Positions 42,114 through 52,525 are shown, numbered from the stretch's first letter. The stretch: 54,966 nt of DNA from Deltaproteobacteria bacterium (GCA_019307815.1 JAFDIV010000026.1:1-54966); one strand, 5' to 3'. Notes: a model not told the origin generated them from the sequence alone. Numbers and translations: made by a program.

Positions 42114-43064
42114 ATGAGAAAGAGGATCCTTGTCACTGGCGGAGCGGGCTTCATTGGAAGCCATTTGTGTGAAAAGTTGCTGGAAGAAGGCCATGAAGTT
42201 ATATGTGTTGATAATTTCTATACTGGGAATAAGGAGAATATAGTCCACTTGATGAGAGATCCCTATTTTGAGGTCCTCAGACATGACATTACGTTCCCAT
42301 TGTATGTAGAAGTAGACGAAATCTACAATCTGGCTTGCCCTGCAAGTCCTAAATTTTACCAATTCGATCCTGTGCAGACCACAAAAACGAGCGTACACGG
42401 ATCAATAAATATGCTGGGACTTGCAAAGCGATTAAAGGTTAAGATACTTCAAGCTTCCACTAGCGAGATCTATGGAGATCCAAATTCACACCCTCAAGAT
42501 GAAACATATTGGGGCAATGTTAATCCTATAGGCCCAAGAGCCTGTTACGATGAAGGGAAGAGATGTGCCGAAACCCTGTTTTTTGACTATCACAGGCAAC
42601 ATGGCCTAAAAATAAAAGTAGTTAGAATTTTTAATACCTATGGGCCAAGGATGCTTCCGGATGACGGAAGAGTAGTTAGCAACTTTATTGTCCAGGCGCT
42701 TCAGGACAACGATATTACTATTTATGGGGACGGCAGCCAGACGAGAAGCTTTTGTTATATCGATGACCTTGTTGACGGTATGATCAAGATGATGAATTCA
42801 AGAGACGATTTTGTTGGGCCTGTGAATCTGGGGAACCCCAACGAGATTTCTATCCTAGGTCTTGCAAAAATGATAGTTGAACTAACTGGAAGTAATAGCA
42901 AAGTAGTTCACCAAGAGCTACCCAAGGATGATCCAAAAAGGCGACAACCTGATATATCTTTGGCAAGGAGAGAATTGGGCTGGGAGCCAAAAGTTGAATT
43001 ACGGAAAGGCCTTTTTAAGACAATAGAGTATTTCAGGAACTTACTAAGGAAGGTACAGCCATGA
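42114..43064 (+). CDS. uxs: UDP-glucuronate decarboxylase (UDP-xylose synthase)
   Basis: 316 aa from the ATG at 42114 (AAGGGGG upstream; a TTG two codons earlier is in frame). Extended SDR with the Rossmann [14 protein letters not shown] and the UXS-specific [37 protein letters not shown], and the catalytic [16 protein letters not shown]. It converts UDP-glucuronate to UDP-xylose with an internal NAD. Next gene overlaps by 4 nt (ATGA). Confidence 0.93.
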   Translation: MRKRILVTGGAGFIGSHLCEKLLEEGHEVICVDNFYTGNKENIVHLMRDPYFEVLRHDITFPLYVEVDEIYNLACPASPKFYQFDPVQTTKTSVHGSINMLGLAKRLKVKILQASTSEIYGDPNSHPQDETYWGNVNPIGPRACYDEGKRCAETLFFDYHRQHGLKIKVVRIFNTYGPRMLPDDGRVVSNFIVQALQDNDITIYGDGSQTRSFCYIDDLVDGMIKMMNSRDDFVGPVNLGNPNEISILGLAKMIVELTGSNSKVVHQELPKDDPKRRQPDISLARRELGWEPKVELRKGLFKTIEYFRNLLRKVQP

Positions 43065-43753
43065 AGTTGTCCGTGATCATACCCTGCTATAATGAAGTAG
43101 CCACTATAGAGACTGTGGTTGAGGCTGTTAAAGAGTCGCCTATAGAGGACAAGGAAGTTATTATTGTTGATGATTGCTCTACCGATGGAACGAAGGAGCT
43201 GTTAAGGGATAGGATAGAAGGACGAGTGGATAAGATAATTTACCATACCAGAAACCAGGGGAAAGGAGCGGCTATAAGGACTGGGATAGCATCTGCTACA
43301 GGAGATATCGTGATTATTCAGGACGCTGATCTTGAATATGATCCTGCTGACTACCCAAAATTACTAGAACCGATAATTGAGGGTAAGGCTGATGTGGTGT
43401 ATGGATCTAGGTTTGTTGTAACCGAACAACGCAGAGTCTTACGTTTTCGGCATAGAATAGGGAATAAACTGTTGACGCTTTTTTCAAATGTATTGACAAA
43501 CTTAGATTTGACAGATATGGAGACCTGCTATAAAGCATTCAAACGGGAAATTATCCAGTCAATCCGGATTGAGGAAGATAGATTCGGGTTTGAGCCAGAA
43601 ATTACGGCTAAGATATCAAAGATCAAAGGGATAAAAATCTACGAGGTAGCGATATCGTATTACGGCAGGGATTATAGAGAGGGGAAAAAAATAGGGTGGA
43701 AGGACGCTTTCAGGGCAATTTACTGCATGATAAAATATAATATTTTTAGATAG
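43061..43753 (+). CDS. Glycosyltransferase family 2 (dolichyl/polyprenyl-P sugar synthase-like)
   Basis: 230 aa, no membrane helix. [19 protein letters not shown] and [15 protein letters not shown] start the GT-A fold; [20 protein letters not shown] contains the metal-binding acidic motif, and later [16 protein letters not shown] and [16 protein letters not shown] are typical of DPM1-like enzymes. Such enzymes attach a sugar to a polyprenyl phosphate. Coupled to the decarboxylase by ATGA. Confidence 0.92.
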   Translation: MKLSVIIPCYNEVATIETVVEAVKESPIEDKEVIIVDDCSTDGTKELLRDRIEGRVDKIIYHTRNQGKGAAIRTGIASATGDIVIIQDADLEYDPADYPKLLEPIIEGKADVVYGSRFVVTEQRRVLRFRHRIGNKLLTLFSNVLTNLDLTDMETCYKAFKREIIQSIRIEEDRFGFEPEITAKISKIKGIKIYEVAISYYGRDYREGKKIGWKDAFRAIYCMIKYNIFR

Positions 43754-43819
43754 GCTGAAGTTGTATCGAAACGAGACAATTGGTAGGTTCTTTTTATTAT
43801 CTGATTCGAGTGTCTTCTC

Positions 43820-44170
43820 ATGAATTCCTCTGTGCCACTTTGGACAATAGGTTTGGCTCTGTTTTGTGCTATGCTAGGGGCGATAGGGCAACTCTTATTT
43901 AAGCTTGGATCTGCCTCCGTATCAGCCAATGTGACAAGCTGGCTTTTTAATTGGAAGCTGTTATCGGGGATGGCTTTATATGCTGTTTCTGCCATTCTCT
44001 TCATTATGGCTTTGAGATATGCCCAATTATCGATTCTCTATCCATTGATCGCTACCAGCTATATATGGGTGACGTTGCTAGCAACCATATTCCTCGGAGA
44101 ACAGTTCTCCTCTGTGAGGTGGTTGGGAATCGCTTTTATTGTTGCTGGTATAAGCTTGATCGTGAGATAG
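43820..44170 (+). CDS. small EamA/DMT-type membrane protein (ArnE-like)
   Basis: 116 aa, four predicted membrane helices: a first with GLALFCAMLGAIGQLLFKLG, then a WKLLSGMALYAVSAILFIMAL stretch, SILYPLIATSYIWVTLLATI and FLGEQFSSVRWLGIAFIVAG. The EamA end (L-Y-P-L-I-x-x-S-Y-I-W-V) fits undecaprenyl-phosphate-sugar flippase subunits like ArnE/F. With the upstream GT2 this suggests transfer of a lipid-linked sugar across the membrane. Confidence 0.8.
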   Translation: MNSSVPLWTIGLALFCAMLGAIGQLLFKLGSASVSANVTSWLFNWKLLSGMALYAVSAILFIMALRYAQLSILYPLIATSYIWVTLLATIFLGEQFSSVRWLGIAFIVAGISLIVR

Positions 44171-44648
44171 TCTAGTACCTTCCTAAATCCATACATACCA
44201 ATTATGCTGTCAGTTTGTTTTACCTATATTCTCCAGTGACGCATACCTATATTTTCTCTATGAGTATCATGACCCCGACTGACATATAATGATATGGAGT
44301 TGATTATCTTTTAAGAGGTTGTGGTATGACGCAAGACTTTCATAGACCCGGCCCAAATTGTCCATTTGAGGAAAATTTGAAAAGATTTCATTTCCAAAAG
44401 GATGTTTGTCTGTATTTATTAGGTTAAATATTTGAGTGAGGGCAATTGAGAGCAAAGTCAACCCGTGGAAATAGCTGCTGGGATGTTATATCTATGCTGA
44501 ATTTTCTCCCTAAGAGGTAGCAGAAAGAGTTGTAGACGGCTTCCAGGAGGAGATGTCTTGGCTCGCCTAGCCAAGGTATTCCTTCAACCCGGAAATCCAA
44601 AGCTCATGTAGTTTTTTCCTGACTTCCGAAGTTTGAAGGTTTCAAAAT
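44171..44648. other. Gene-free stretch of 478 bp
   Basis: A minus-strand frame of 64 codons (44267-44461) has no family features or ribosome site, so I do not call it. AT-rich, with no clear promoter or repeat. It may hold the leader of the downstream operon. Confidence 0.3.
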
Positions 44649-44927
44649 ATGAAGAGATTGGTTAGATGGATATTGCTTAAATCTTTAGGATTGTTGCAAC
44701 GCTATCCACCCTTGAAATTAGCACTTGTGCGTGTACTTTCCCTTTTTCCCAGAACACATGAGCGCCTCCGGTCTCTTGCTGTAAGGTTGCGTATGTCGCC
44801 TAGAACGAAAGCTAGCTGGGGAGGCTGGTTGGAGCCAGTCTTGACAAGTGATGGAAGAATTGATTGGGGAGCATATCCTAAAGTTGTAAGGGAAATTTAC
44901 GAGGAATTGCGAAAGAACGTCACATGA
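44649..44927 (+). CDS. small basic protein of unknown function (92 aa)
   Basis: 92 aa, strongly basic at the N-terminal half (MKRLVRWILLKSLGLLQRYP, PRTHERLRSLAVRLRM), amphipathic rather than a signal peptide, then a Gly/Trp-rich part (ASWGGWLEP) and an acidic helix. It sits just before a double glycosyltransferase, overlapping its longest possible start by 4 nt, and may be a membrane-associated partner. No family recognised. Confidence 0.6.
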   Translation: MKRLVRWILLKSLGLLQRYPPLKLALVRVLSLFPRTHERLRSLAVRLRMSPRTKASWGGWLEPVLTSDGRIDWGAYPKVVREIYEELRKNVT

Positions 44928-44962
44928 TTGTACTGTTAATATTAGACAGGACAGGCGAGGCT

Positions 44963-47566
44963 ATGAAGATTGTTGTTGATTTACAGGGGGCACAAACCGA
45001 GAGTCGCTTTCGCGGAATTGGGAGATATGCTCTTTCTTTGACGCTAAGTTTGGCGCGTCAGGCCAAGGAGCATGAACTATGGATTGTTTTGAACAGCAGC
45101 TTTCCTGAAACCATTGAGCCTCTAAGGGCTGCTTTTGAAGGTATAATTCCTCAAGAACGCATTGTTGTTTTCGACATCCCCGGGCCAAGTTCTGGTGTTG
45201 ACCCTTTAAATCTTTGGCGTACGAGGACCGCAGAGCTGGTACGCGAGCACTTTTTTACAATGCTGGCGCCAGATGTCGTCTTGATTACAAGCCTTTTCGA
45301 AGGCTGGTCAGATAATGCGGTTACTTCTGTGAGGTCACTACCATTTGACGGTCTCTGTTCGGTCATCTTTTATGACCTTATCCCTTTATTACGTCCTAAA
45401 ACCTATTTGGCTGATCATAGATTTCGTGCTTATTATTATCGAAAACTTAGCTTCCTCAAATCTGCAGACCTTTTGTTTGCTATTTCTGAGAGTTCGGCAT
45501 CAGAGGCAATTAAAGAGCTTGGGTTTCCTGAAGATCGTGTTATCAATATTTCAGGTGCGGTGGATAAGCGTTTTAAACCCTTGTCTTTGAGTCGAGATGA
45601 AGCGAATTATATTCTTAGCAGATTAGGGATCACCGGCCCTTTTGTCCTTTACACAGGAGGGTTCGATGCCCGAAAAAATTTAGAGGCCTTGATAAAGGCA
45701 TTTTCGCTCTTGCCCGAGAAAGTGAAACAGAATTACGAATTGGTAATAGCTGGAAAGGTGCCAAAAGGAAATAAGGACAGACTGTTAAAGCTCGGAAAGA
45801 GGTTTGGAGTAGAACCTAGGTTGGTATTTACGGGATATATAGGAGATAGGGATCTTGTAGCTCTTTACAACCTATGTTCCTTATCTGTCTTGCCCTCGTT
45901 TCATGAAGGATTTGGGCTTACAGCTCTGGAGGCAATGGCTTGTGGCGCTCCTGTGATCGGTTCCAATTCTAGTAGCATCCCAGAGGTTATTGGCAGGGAT
46001 GATGTTCTTTTTGACCCAGCCAGACCTGAGGCCATAGCTAGAAAAATGGAAGATGTGTTAGAAAATCCAGAGTTTGCTAGATTGTTGAGAGAGTATGGCC
46101 TTGAGCGAGCAAAACTTTTTTCTTGGGAAAGAAGTGCAGGCCTCGTATTAGAAGAATTTGAAAGGCGCGTTGGCAGAAGAACAAGGAAAAAAGTCATTGG
46201 AGCCGATCCAACTGACGAGAACCCAATTCAAAATAGAATAAATCCAACGACCGTTTTAGTAAAGTCAATAGGCGGAATTCCCAGTGAAAGGAGGCCATCA
46301 GAATTAGATCTTTTAATGACTGCAAGGGCAATTGCCGGAAACCTCCATTTGATAAAGGAACGACCTCGGTTACTGGTAGATGTAAGTCAATTAGTTGCAT
46401 ATGATGCAAAGACCGGGATTCAACGTGTGGTTCGTTCAATCTTGCGAAATCTCATAAAAAGTCCAATGGAGAGCTATGAAGTTCAATTAATTTATTATGA
46501 TGGACATGTTTATCGGTATGCATATGATTTTTTGAAAAAGTTTGCAGATTTCGATATAGATGGCAAAATTGATGAGCCGTTGTTATTTACTCACAAGGAT
46601 ACTTTTTTGGGCTTGGATTTCCTGCCTCACATAATCCCAAATATCGAACCATTTCTGTGTTTTTTGCGTAACAAAGGGGTTAAAATTTTTTTTGTAGTCT
46701 ATGATCTTCTTCCAATTGTTCTTTCACATACCTTTCCGCCAAGACTCTATCCCATGTTTTTGCGCTGGCTGGAGATTATTAGCGGCGTGTCTGATGGTCT
46801 AATTGGTATTTCTAGGTCAGTAGCCAGAGAGCTTGAGCAATGGCTCAGTGATACACAACCACCAAGAATTCGGCCCTTGAAGCTCGGCTATTTCCATTTG
46901 GGTGCAGATGTGGAGTCAGATAAACAAGATGGGGAGCTACCAGATGATTATGAAATTATTTTGGAGAAGGTTAGAGCACGGACATCATTTTTGATGGTGG
47001 GAACGATAGAGCCGCGAAAAGGTTATGCCCAAGTTCTGGATGCCTTTGAACTGCTCTGGGAACGAGGTAAAGATTTGAATCTTATAATAGTAGGTAAAGA
47101 GGGTTGGATGGTTAAAGAGCTTGTGAAAAAATTGCGTTTTCATCCAGAGTGTAGTAAGCGTCTTTTTTGGCTTGAAGGAGTTAGCGATGAGATGCTGTTG
47201 GAGCTATATAGATCATGTTCAGCGCTTTTAATGGCCTCAGAAGGAGAAGGCTTTGGATTACCTTTAATTGAAGCCGCACGACATAATCTCCCGATTATCG
47301 CCCGTGACCTTCCGGTCTTTAGGGAGATTGCAGGAGAAAATGCTTTCTACTTCTCCGGGATTTCCGGAAAGGGGCTAGCTCAGGCAATTGATAATTGGCT
47401 GGAATTATGGAAGCTTGGCAAAGCACCCCAGTCGGATTTGATCCCATGTCTGACTTGGAGACAGAGCGCCGATGATCTTATTAGCTTAGTAACAGATAGC
47501 AACGATCCTAGGTGGATTTCCACATGGAAGCCAAGGATAGAGGGCAAAAACCTTAAAGTGATCTGA
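44963..47566 (+). CDS. 867-aa protein with two fused GT4 glycosyltransferases
   Basis: Two GT-B/GT4 modules in one chain. Module 1 (about 1-400) begins MKIVVDLQGAQTESRFRGIG, has PFVLYTGGFDARKNLEALIK, and HEGFGLTALEAMACGAPVIG. A linker of about 60 residues follows. Module 2 (about 450-860) begins PRLLVDVSQLVAYDAKTGIQ, has FLMVGTIEPRKGYAQVL and EGEGFGLPLIEAARHNLPII. Each carries the E-x-G-F-G-L-x-x-x-E nucleotide-sugar site. Such bifunctional enzymes can add two successive sugars. Start at 44963 gives the standard N-terminus; a longer start at 44924 overlaps the previous gene. Confidence 0.9.
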   Translation: MKIVVDLQGAQTESRFRGIGRYALSLTLSLARQAKEHELWIVLNSSFPETIEPLRAAFEGIIPQERIVVFDIPGPSSGVDPLNLWRTRTAELVREHFFTMLAPDVVLITSLFEGWSDNAVTSVRSLPFDGLCSVIFYDLIPLLRPKTYLADHRFRAYYYRKLSFLKSADLLFAISESSASEAIKELGFPEDRVINISGAVDKRFKPLSLSRDEANYILSRLGITGPFVLYTGGFDARKNLEALIKAFSLLPEKVKQNYELVIAGKVPKGNKDRLLKLGKRFGVEPRLVFTGYIGDRDLVALYNLCSLSVLPSFHEGFGLTALEAMACGAPVIGSNSSSIPEVIGRDDVLFDPARPEAIARKMEDVLENPEFARLLREYGLERAKLFSWERSAGLVLEEFERRVGRRTRKKVIGADPTDENPIQNRINPTTVLVKSIGGIPSERRPSELDLLMTARAIAGNLHLIKERPRLLVDVSQLVAYDAKTGIQRVVRSILRNLIKSPMESYEVQLIYYDGHVYRYAYDFLKKFADFDIDGKIDEPLLFTHKDTFLGLDFLPHIIPNIEPFLCFLRNKGVKIFFVVYDLLPIVLSHTFPPRLYPMFLRWLEIISGVSDGLIGISRSVARELEQWLSDTQPPRIRPLKLGYFHLGADVESDKQDGELPDDYEIILEKVRARTSFLMVGTIEPRKGYAQVLDAFELLWERGKDLNLIIVGKEGWMVKELVKKLRFHPECSKRLFWLEGVSDEMLLELYRSCSALLMASEGEGFGLPLIEAARHNLPIIARDLPVFREIAGENAFYFSGISGKGLAQAIDNWLELWKLGKAPQSDLIPCLTWRQSADDLISLVTDSNDPRWISTWKPRIEGKNLKVI

Positions 47567-47616
47567 TTTGGCATGCTGAAAACCTCTATTAAGTCTATTT
47601 AAGAATAGGATGGGTT

Positions 47617-48378
47617 ATGAAAGAATTGTTGAATTACAGATACCTGCTTTTCAATCTAGTTTACAAGGAAGTGAAATTGAAGTATCGAGGCTCTTTTTTG
47701 GGATTCCTTTGGTCCCTGTTAAACCCACTTTCTATGATAATAGTTTATACTGTTGCCTTCAAATACATCATAAGAATAAAAATGGAAAACTATGCAATAT
47801 TCTTGTTGGCAGGAGTTCTCCCTTGGTCATTTGTTGTAAATTCCCTTAATATGGCAACTTCATGCATAATTGATAATGGGAATCTTATTAAGAAGGTTTT
47901 CTTTCCGAGGGAAATAATTCCCATTTCTACGGTAGCATTTAATCTTGTTCAGCTAATTCTGGCCTATATAGTGTTTGTTCCTATACTAGCTTACTGGAAA
48001 GGCCTTAGTTTGCCATTGGCGTTTTTGCCGGTTTTACTGTTTCTTCATTTCCTTTTTACATTGGGCCTCAGTCTTCTTCTTTCTGCCGTTACGGTTTACT
48101 TCAGGGATATCAAACATCTGGTAGAGGTGTTGTTGATGCTGGCATTCTGGGTTACCCCCATAATCTACCCTCTCTCTATGGTTCCAGAGAGATTTCATAC
48201 CTTGATGTGGTTAAACCCCATGACCGTCTTTGCCCTCGCCTATCAAAAATTGATATATAGTGGTCAACTTCCCGGGCTTCCTTCCCTTTTAATAATGTTG
48301 TGCTGGGTGATTGGGGTGTATGTAATTGGTTCTAAGACTTTTGCCTGGTGTAAGCCAAAATTCGCGGAAGAGGTGTAA
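47617..48378 (+). CDS. wzm: ABC-2-type polysaccharide export permease (Wzm-like)
   Basis: 253 aa with six hydrophobic segments: LGFLWSLLNPLSMIIVYTVAF, YAIFLLAGVLPWSFVVNSL and further helices, then DIKHLVEVLLMLAFWVTPIIYP and a last pair near 210-245. KEVKLKYRGSFLGFLWSLLNP is the family start. With the ATPase after it, this exports O-antigen or similar glycans. AGGATGGGTT precedes the ATG. Confidence 0.93.
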   Translation: MKELLNYRYLLFNLVYKEVKLKYRGSFLGFLWSLLNPLSMIIVYTVAFKYIIRIKMENYAIFLLAGVLPWSFVVNSLNMATSCIIDNGNLIKKVFFPREIIPISTVAFNLVQLILAYIVFVPILAYWKGLSLPLAFLPVLLFLHFLFTLGLSLLLSAVTVYFRDIKHLVEVLLMLAFWVTPIIYPLSMVPERFHTLMWLNPMTVFALAYQKLIYSGQLPGLPSLLIMLCWVIGVYVIGSKTFAWCKPKFAEEV

Positions 48379-48384
48379 TAAAGA

Positions 48385-49125
48385 GTGGTTGCGAGAATTG
48401 AAGGGCTTTCAAAGTACTTTTTCATAAGGCACAATCGTTCATATTTCCTAAAAGAAAGGGCTATCGCACTTTTGAAAGGAAATTTCCGTGAGAAGAAAGA
48501 GATGTTCTGGGCCTTGCGAAATGTAAACTTGGAAGTAAACCGTGGTGAATTTCTCGGCCTGATAGGTCCCAATGGTTCGGGTAAAAGCACTTTATTAAAA
48601 TTAATGGCAGGCATACTAAGTCCCAGCAAAGGAAAAATTATTATTAAAGGCCGCGTAGCCCCAATAATAGAGCTGGGGGTAGGGTTCGAGCCAGATTTGA
48701 CCGGCACAGAAAATATTTATCTTAGTGCTTCCCTCTATGGACTTACTAAGAAGGAGATCCAAATGAATTACGACGACATTGTTAGATTTTCCGGATTGGA
48801 AGACTTTATTGATGTGCCGATAAAGAACTATTCTACTGGAATGCAAATGAGACTTGCCTTTTCCATATCACTGAGCATTGATCCTGATATTTTCCTTATC
48901 GATGAAATTCTGGCTGTTGGGGATGAGAAGTTTCAGGCAAAATGCTTTGAGAAGATGGAGGAGATTAAGAAGAAGAAAACAATAGTGTTCGTATCTCATG
49001 ATATGCATGCGGTGAAAATGATGTGTGATAGAGTATGCTTATTGGTCAAGGGAAAGATACTTGATGAGGGACCGCCAGAAAAGGTTATTGACAGCTATCA
49101 TAAGGTGATGGCTGTGGAAGAGTAG
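48385..49125 (+). CDS. wzt: ABC transporter ATPase for polysaccharide export (Wzt-like, short form)
   Basis: 246 aa, GTG start 6 nt after the permease. Walker A GPNGSGKSTLLK, the GRVAPIIELGVGFEPDLTG Q-loop region typical of Wzt, signature YSTGMQMRL, Walker B IFLIDEILAVGD, and switch FVSHDM. It ends after the ATPase domain and lacks the C-terminal carbohydrate-binding domain of long Wzt, so chain-end recognition is not expected; this fits systems such as capsule or WbbM-type exporters. Confidence 0.93.
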   Translation: MVARIEGLSKYFFIRHNRSYFLKERAIALLKGNFREKKEMFWALRNVNLEVNRGEFLGLIGPNGSGKSTLLKLMAGILSPSKGKIIIKGRVAPIIELGVGFEPDLTGTENIYLSASLYGLTKKEIQMNYDDIVRFSGLEDFIDVPIKNYSTGMQMRLAFSISLSIDPDIFLIDEILAVGDEKFQAKCFEKMEEIKKKKTIVFVSHDMHAVKMMCDRVCLLVKGKILDEGPPEKVIDSYHKVMAVEE

Positions 49126-49181
49126 TGATTCATGTTAACTCAAGCTTCCCGCTCAACTATAACAGGATAGGATGGGGGAAT

Positions 49182-50153
49182 ATGAAGAAGGCTTTAATCA
49201 TCGGAATTAGTGGGCAGGATGGGGCCTATTTAGCCCAATTGTTGTTAAAAAAAGGGTATAAGGTTTATGGGACTTCCCGGGATGCACAGATGGCCTCTTT
49301 TGAAAACCTGCACAAGTTGGGAATAAGAGATAAAGTCGAGGTGCAATCTGCATCCCTTAATGACTTTAGAAGCGTTTTACAAGTAATAAAAAGAACGGTT
49401 CCTGAGGAAATCTACAATCTAGCAGGGCAAAGCTCTGTTGGACTGTCTTTTAATCTTCCTGTAGAGACATTTGAAAGTATCGGTGTGGCTACTTTGAATC
49501 TACTGGAAGCCATTAGGTTCCTTGAAATTCCAGTTCGCTTTTATAATGCGGCATCAGGAGAGTGCTTTGGAAATACCGATGGTAATATAGCCAATGAAGA
49601 GACCCCGTTTCGCCCTCGAAGTCCATATAGTGTTGCTAAGGCCGCGGCTTTTTGGCAGGTGGCCAATTATCGAGAAGCATTTGGGCTTTTTGCCTGTTCA
49701 GGTCTTTTGTTCAACCATGAATCGCCACTCAGACCACTTCGTTTTGTTACAAGAAAGATAGTGAGAACAGCATGCGAGATTGCTAAAGGCGGTAAAGAGA
49801 AGCTCAAGCTGGGGAATCTTAAGGTTGAACGTGATTGGGGCTGGGCTCCGGAATATGTAGAGGCGATGTGGCTTATGCTCCAGCAGGATGTACCTGAGGA
49901 CTTTGTGATTGCAACAGGACAGACAAATAAATTGGAAGATTTTGTTGAAACGGTCTTTGATTATTTGGGCCTTGATTGGCGCGAACATGTAGAGATCGAT
50001 GAATCGTTATTTCGTCCTACTGATATTTTGTCTGTAAAGGCAAATCCCGCCAAGGCTGAAAATGTGTTGGGATGGAAGGCAAGATACATGATGAGAGATG
50101 TGGCGAGAATGATGGTAGACGCGGAAATCTCCGGGGAACATGCTGCCAGATAG
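49182..50153 (+). CDS. gmd: GDP-mannose 4,6-dehydratase-type SDR enzyme (first copy)
   Basis: 323 aa from the ATG at 49182; the frame opens at 49125 with non-family residues. Rossmann start [35 protein letters not shown], catalytic N-A-A-S-G-E-C-F-G and the SPYSVAKAAAFWQVANYREA Tyr/Lys pair, GLLFNHESPLRPLRFVTRKI. These are GMD-like. GMD converts GDP-mannose to GDP-4-keto-6-deoxymannose, precursor of fucose, rhamnose (D) or perosamine. Divergent relative to the canonical copy at 54238. Confidence 0.88.
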   Translation: MKKALIIGISGQDGAYLAQLLLKKGYKVYGTSRDAQMASFENLHKLGIRDKVEVQSASLNDFRSVLQVIKRTVPEEIYNLAGQSSVGLSFNLPVETFESIGVATLNLLEAIRFLEIPVRFYNAASGECFGNTDGNIANEETPFRPRSPYSVAKAAAFWQVANYREAFGLFACSGLLFNHESPLRPLRFVTRKIVRTACEIAKGGKEKLKLGNLKVERDWGWAPEYVEAMWLMLQQDVPEDFVIATGQTNKLEDFVETVFDYLGLDWREHVEIDESLFRPTDILSVKANPAKAENVLGWKARYMMRDVARMMVDAEISGEHAAR

Positions 50154-51288
50154 CATGCAGACAAGGCGCGATGCTAGAATTCTGGTTGATGCAAGGCCTT
50201 TGAGCTATGTATTCACCGGGATATCAGTTTATCTCAGGAACCTTTTGGATGAACTGCAAGATTTGGATCAATGCAATCATTATTATCTCCTTTCCCATGC
50301 CAAGATACATTATCATATCAGAAATCCTAAATGGAAGAAGATAGAAGGCCGGTTGAATAAGAGATTCGTTAGTTCTACGTGGATGCAGGGTGCGGTATTT
50401 CAACTAGCCTGGAGGATCAAATATGACTTATTTTGGGGAACAAGACACCACCTTCCCTTCACCCTTCCTCGTTACATAAGAAAGGTCCTAACTATCCACG
50501 ATTTGGTTCATGTGGAATATCCAGAAACAATGGCTTGGTACAATCTGGTGCTAGAAAAAATTATGATGAAGCAGTCGGTGAGGCGGGCTCACTGCATCAT
50601 TTGTGATTCAAGATCCACGCACTCCGGCCTGGTAAAGGCCTATCGTACGACACATGCAAAGGTGTTTACAGTGTATCCAGGCGCACCCTCGCTTTCACCC
50701 CTTTCTAAGGTAGAGCATATAGTCGAAAAGATTCCGCCAAAATACTTTCTTTTTGTCGGGACATTAGAGCCTAGAAAAAATGTAATCCGCCTATTGAAGG
50801 CCTTTGAAGGGATTAATCCATCTCAACTGGGGGTACATCTAGTGCTCGTTGGAGCAATGGGATGGAAAGGAACCGATTTGTCCAGACTGTTGAAAAACTA
50901 TTCCTGCAAGGCGAACCTCAGGCCCATGGGCTATCTGCCGGAAGGGCAGCTTGGGTATTTATATAAGAATGCCCTTTGCCTGGTCTTTCCATCAATCTAT
51001 GAAGGGTTCGGCTTCCCCATACTAGAGGCGATGAGATTCGGCACGCCTGTTATAACCTCAAAGGTATCCTCGATGCCCGAGGTGGCAGGTGATGCGGCCC
51101 TACTTATCGATCCCTATAGCGTGGATGATATCAAAAATGCCATGTTAAGAATTGTGACTGATGCTTCTCTTAGAGAAAAGCTTTCCTTTTATGGGAAGAG
51201 GAGGGTCCGGAAATTTTCCTGGAACACCTGTGCAAAAAAGACCCTTGAGGTTTTTAAGGTGGCCTTGGAGTATAACATATGTCACTAG
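50140..51288 (+). CDS. Glycosyltransferase family 4
   Basis: 382 aa. Overlaps the dehydratase by 14 nt if begun at 50140 (GGGGA upstream); an ATG at 50155 just after the stop is equally possible. [45 protein letters not shown], then [40 protein letters not shown] and [22 protein letters not shown] are GT4 features with the E-G-F-G-F-P-x-x-E site. Transfers a nucleotide-activated sugar to the growing glycan. Confidence 0.92.
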   Translation: MLPDSMQTRRDARILVDARPLSYVFTGISVYLRNLLDELQDLDQCNHYYLLSHAKIHYHIRNPKWKKIEGRLNKRFVSSTWMQGAVFQLAWRIKYDLFWGTRHHLPFTLPRYIRKVLTIHDLVHVEYPETMAWYNLVLEKIMMKQSVRRAHCIICDSRSTHSGLVKAYRTTHAKVFTVYPGAPSLSPLSKVEHIVEKIPPKYFLFVGTLEPRKNVIRLLKAFEGINPSQLGVHLVLVGAMGWKGTDLSRLLKNYSCKANLRPMGYLPEGQLGYLYKNALCLVFPSIYEGFGFPILEAMRFGTPVITSKVSSMPEVAGDAALLIDPYSVDDIKNAMLRIVTDASLREKLSFYGKRRVRKFSWNTCAKKTLEVFKVALEYNICH

Positions 51289-51542
51289 AGGGGTATTTCA
51301 ACAAAACCGTTTAGAGCTTGGCGCAGAATCAAAGCTGTCTTGATGACTTTGTTTCGATAGGTCGAACTTTAGGAAAAAATCCAATAGAAGTTACTCTGAC
51401 TATTGCTAGAGAGACTATCGCATCTAAGGTTGAAAACTCTCAATAGGCTGTCATTGATTTTAATGCGGAAAGTTCAAGATCCTCTTTGTTTTCCAGGGGC
51501 GCAGGATAAGAAACGCCTTACTGTGGAGAAGGTTTTATCTAT

Positions 51543-52493
51543 ATGGGCGTCAAGGTAGAATCCGCGAAACATATCATAATATTTGAACCTTGGAATCTAG
51601 GTGATCTAATTATCAGCGCTTACTTCTCGAGAGAACTACATACCGTGTTTGGTATACGATCTAGCTTTATCTGCAAAAAGGAGTGTGTAAATTGGATTTT
51701 GCAGCAAGATTTCGTCGAAGATGTTTTTTGCTTTTCAGCCCCTTGGAATAGAGAGATAGGGAAGCATCCATTTCATTATAATATTTCGCACATTCTGAAA
51801 CTAAAGAAATGGATTAGAAAAAAGAAATATGATTTTCTCTGGGATACTAGAGGAGATTTGCGCCATAAAATCTTTCTAAAATTGTTGAGGATAAATAATG
51901 TTATTTCTATCCGCTACCCATCAAATCTAAACGTATACCAACGAGTCAACCTTCTGATAGATAGATTTGGTGGTAGCCGCATTCATACAAGAGAAAAGCT
52001 CGCTAATACAGTTAAATCAAAGAGGATCGTCCTGTTTTTGGATTCATACTGGCCCAACAGACGCGTGCCTCTTGCAGTTGGACAAAAGTTGATTGAACGC
52101 TTGATTCAAGAGGAGTTCACGATCCGATTGGTGTTACCTCCTGGAAGAAATTACCATTTCATAGAAGCTTTGCTACACCAGAGTGGAAATGAATCACTTC
52201 AAAGAATCCAGGGTAGCATTAACGAGGTAGCCTCTGTACTAGAGGATTCCTCGCTTTGTATTTCAACCGATTCTGCATGGCTACATATGTCTTTTTATTT
52301 GGGTGTTCCGGCCATTGGTCTATTTGGTTTCTTGAATGCTAATGAGTGGGCTCCTCCTGGTACAAAGATAATATACCCGAAGAACCCTCTCTCGGCCCGT
52401 GATCGATACAGGCTCAGAAACATGGACAAGCAGCCCCTTAAGCATATAGACATAGAAGAAGTAGTTAATATGGCGAAGTCGGTAATTGGGTAA
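51543..52493 (+). CDS. Glycosyltransferase family 9 (heptosyltransferase-like)
   Basis: 316 aa. IIIFEPWNLGDLIISAYFSR is the GT9 start (N-L-G-D-L), then a FLWDTRGDLRHKIFLKLL segment, and towards the end CISTDSAWLHMSFYLGVPAIGLFGFLNANEWAPPG in pieces, the D-S-x-x-x-H-x-A-x-x-x-x-x-P motif of ADP-heptose transferases. It lies after about 250 nt that carry no gene. It may be an LPS-type core or related transferase. Confidence 0.88.
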   Translation: MGVKVESAKHIIIFEPWNLGDLIISAYFSRELHTVFGIRSSFICKKECVNWILQQDFVEDVFCFSAPWNREIGKHPFHYNISHILKLKKWIRKKKYDFLWDTRGDLRHKIFLKLLRINNVISIRYPSNLNVYQRVNLLIDRFGGSRIHTREKLANTVKSKRIVLFLDSYWPNRRVPLAVGQKLIERLIQEEFTIRLVLPPGRNYHFIEALLHQSGNESLQRIQGSINEVASVLEDSSLCISTDSAWLHMSFYLGVPAIGLFGFLNANEWAPPGTKIIYPKNPLSARDRYRLRNMDKQPLKHIDIEEVVNMAKSVIG

Positions 52494-52496
52494 CGT

Positions 52497-52525
52497 CTGT
52501 CCAAAAAAATCTCATGCGATAGACA
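52497..52525. repeat. Dispersed TGTCCAAAAAAATC element (copy 4)
   Basis: TGTCCAAAAAAATCTCATGC followed by GATAGACA; related to the element at 11481 (read inverted), which shares CCAAAAATCATGC. Confidence 0.4.

Noticed and set aside
44267..44461. 64-codon minus-strand frame in the gap before the double GT4 gene
   Set aside because: No ribosome site, no family and odd composition.
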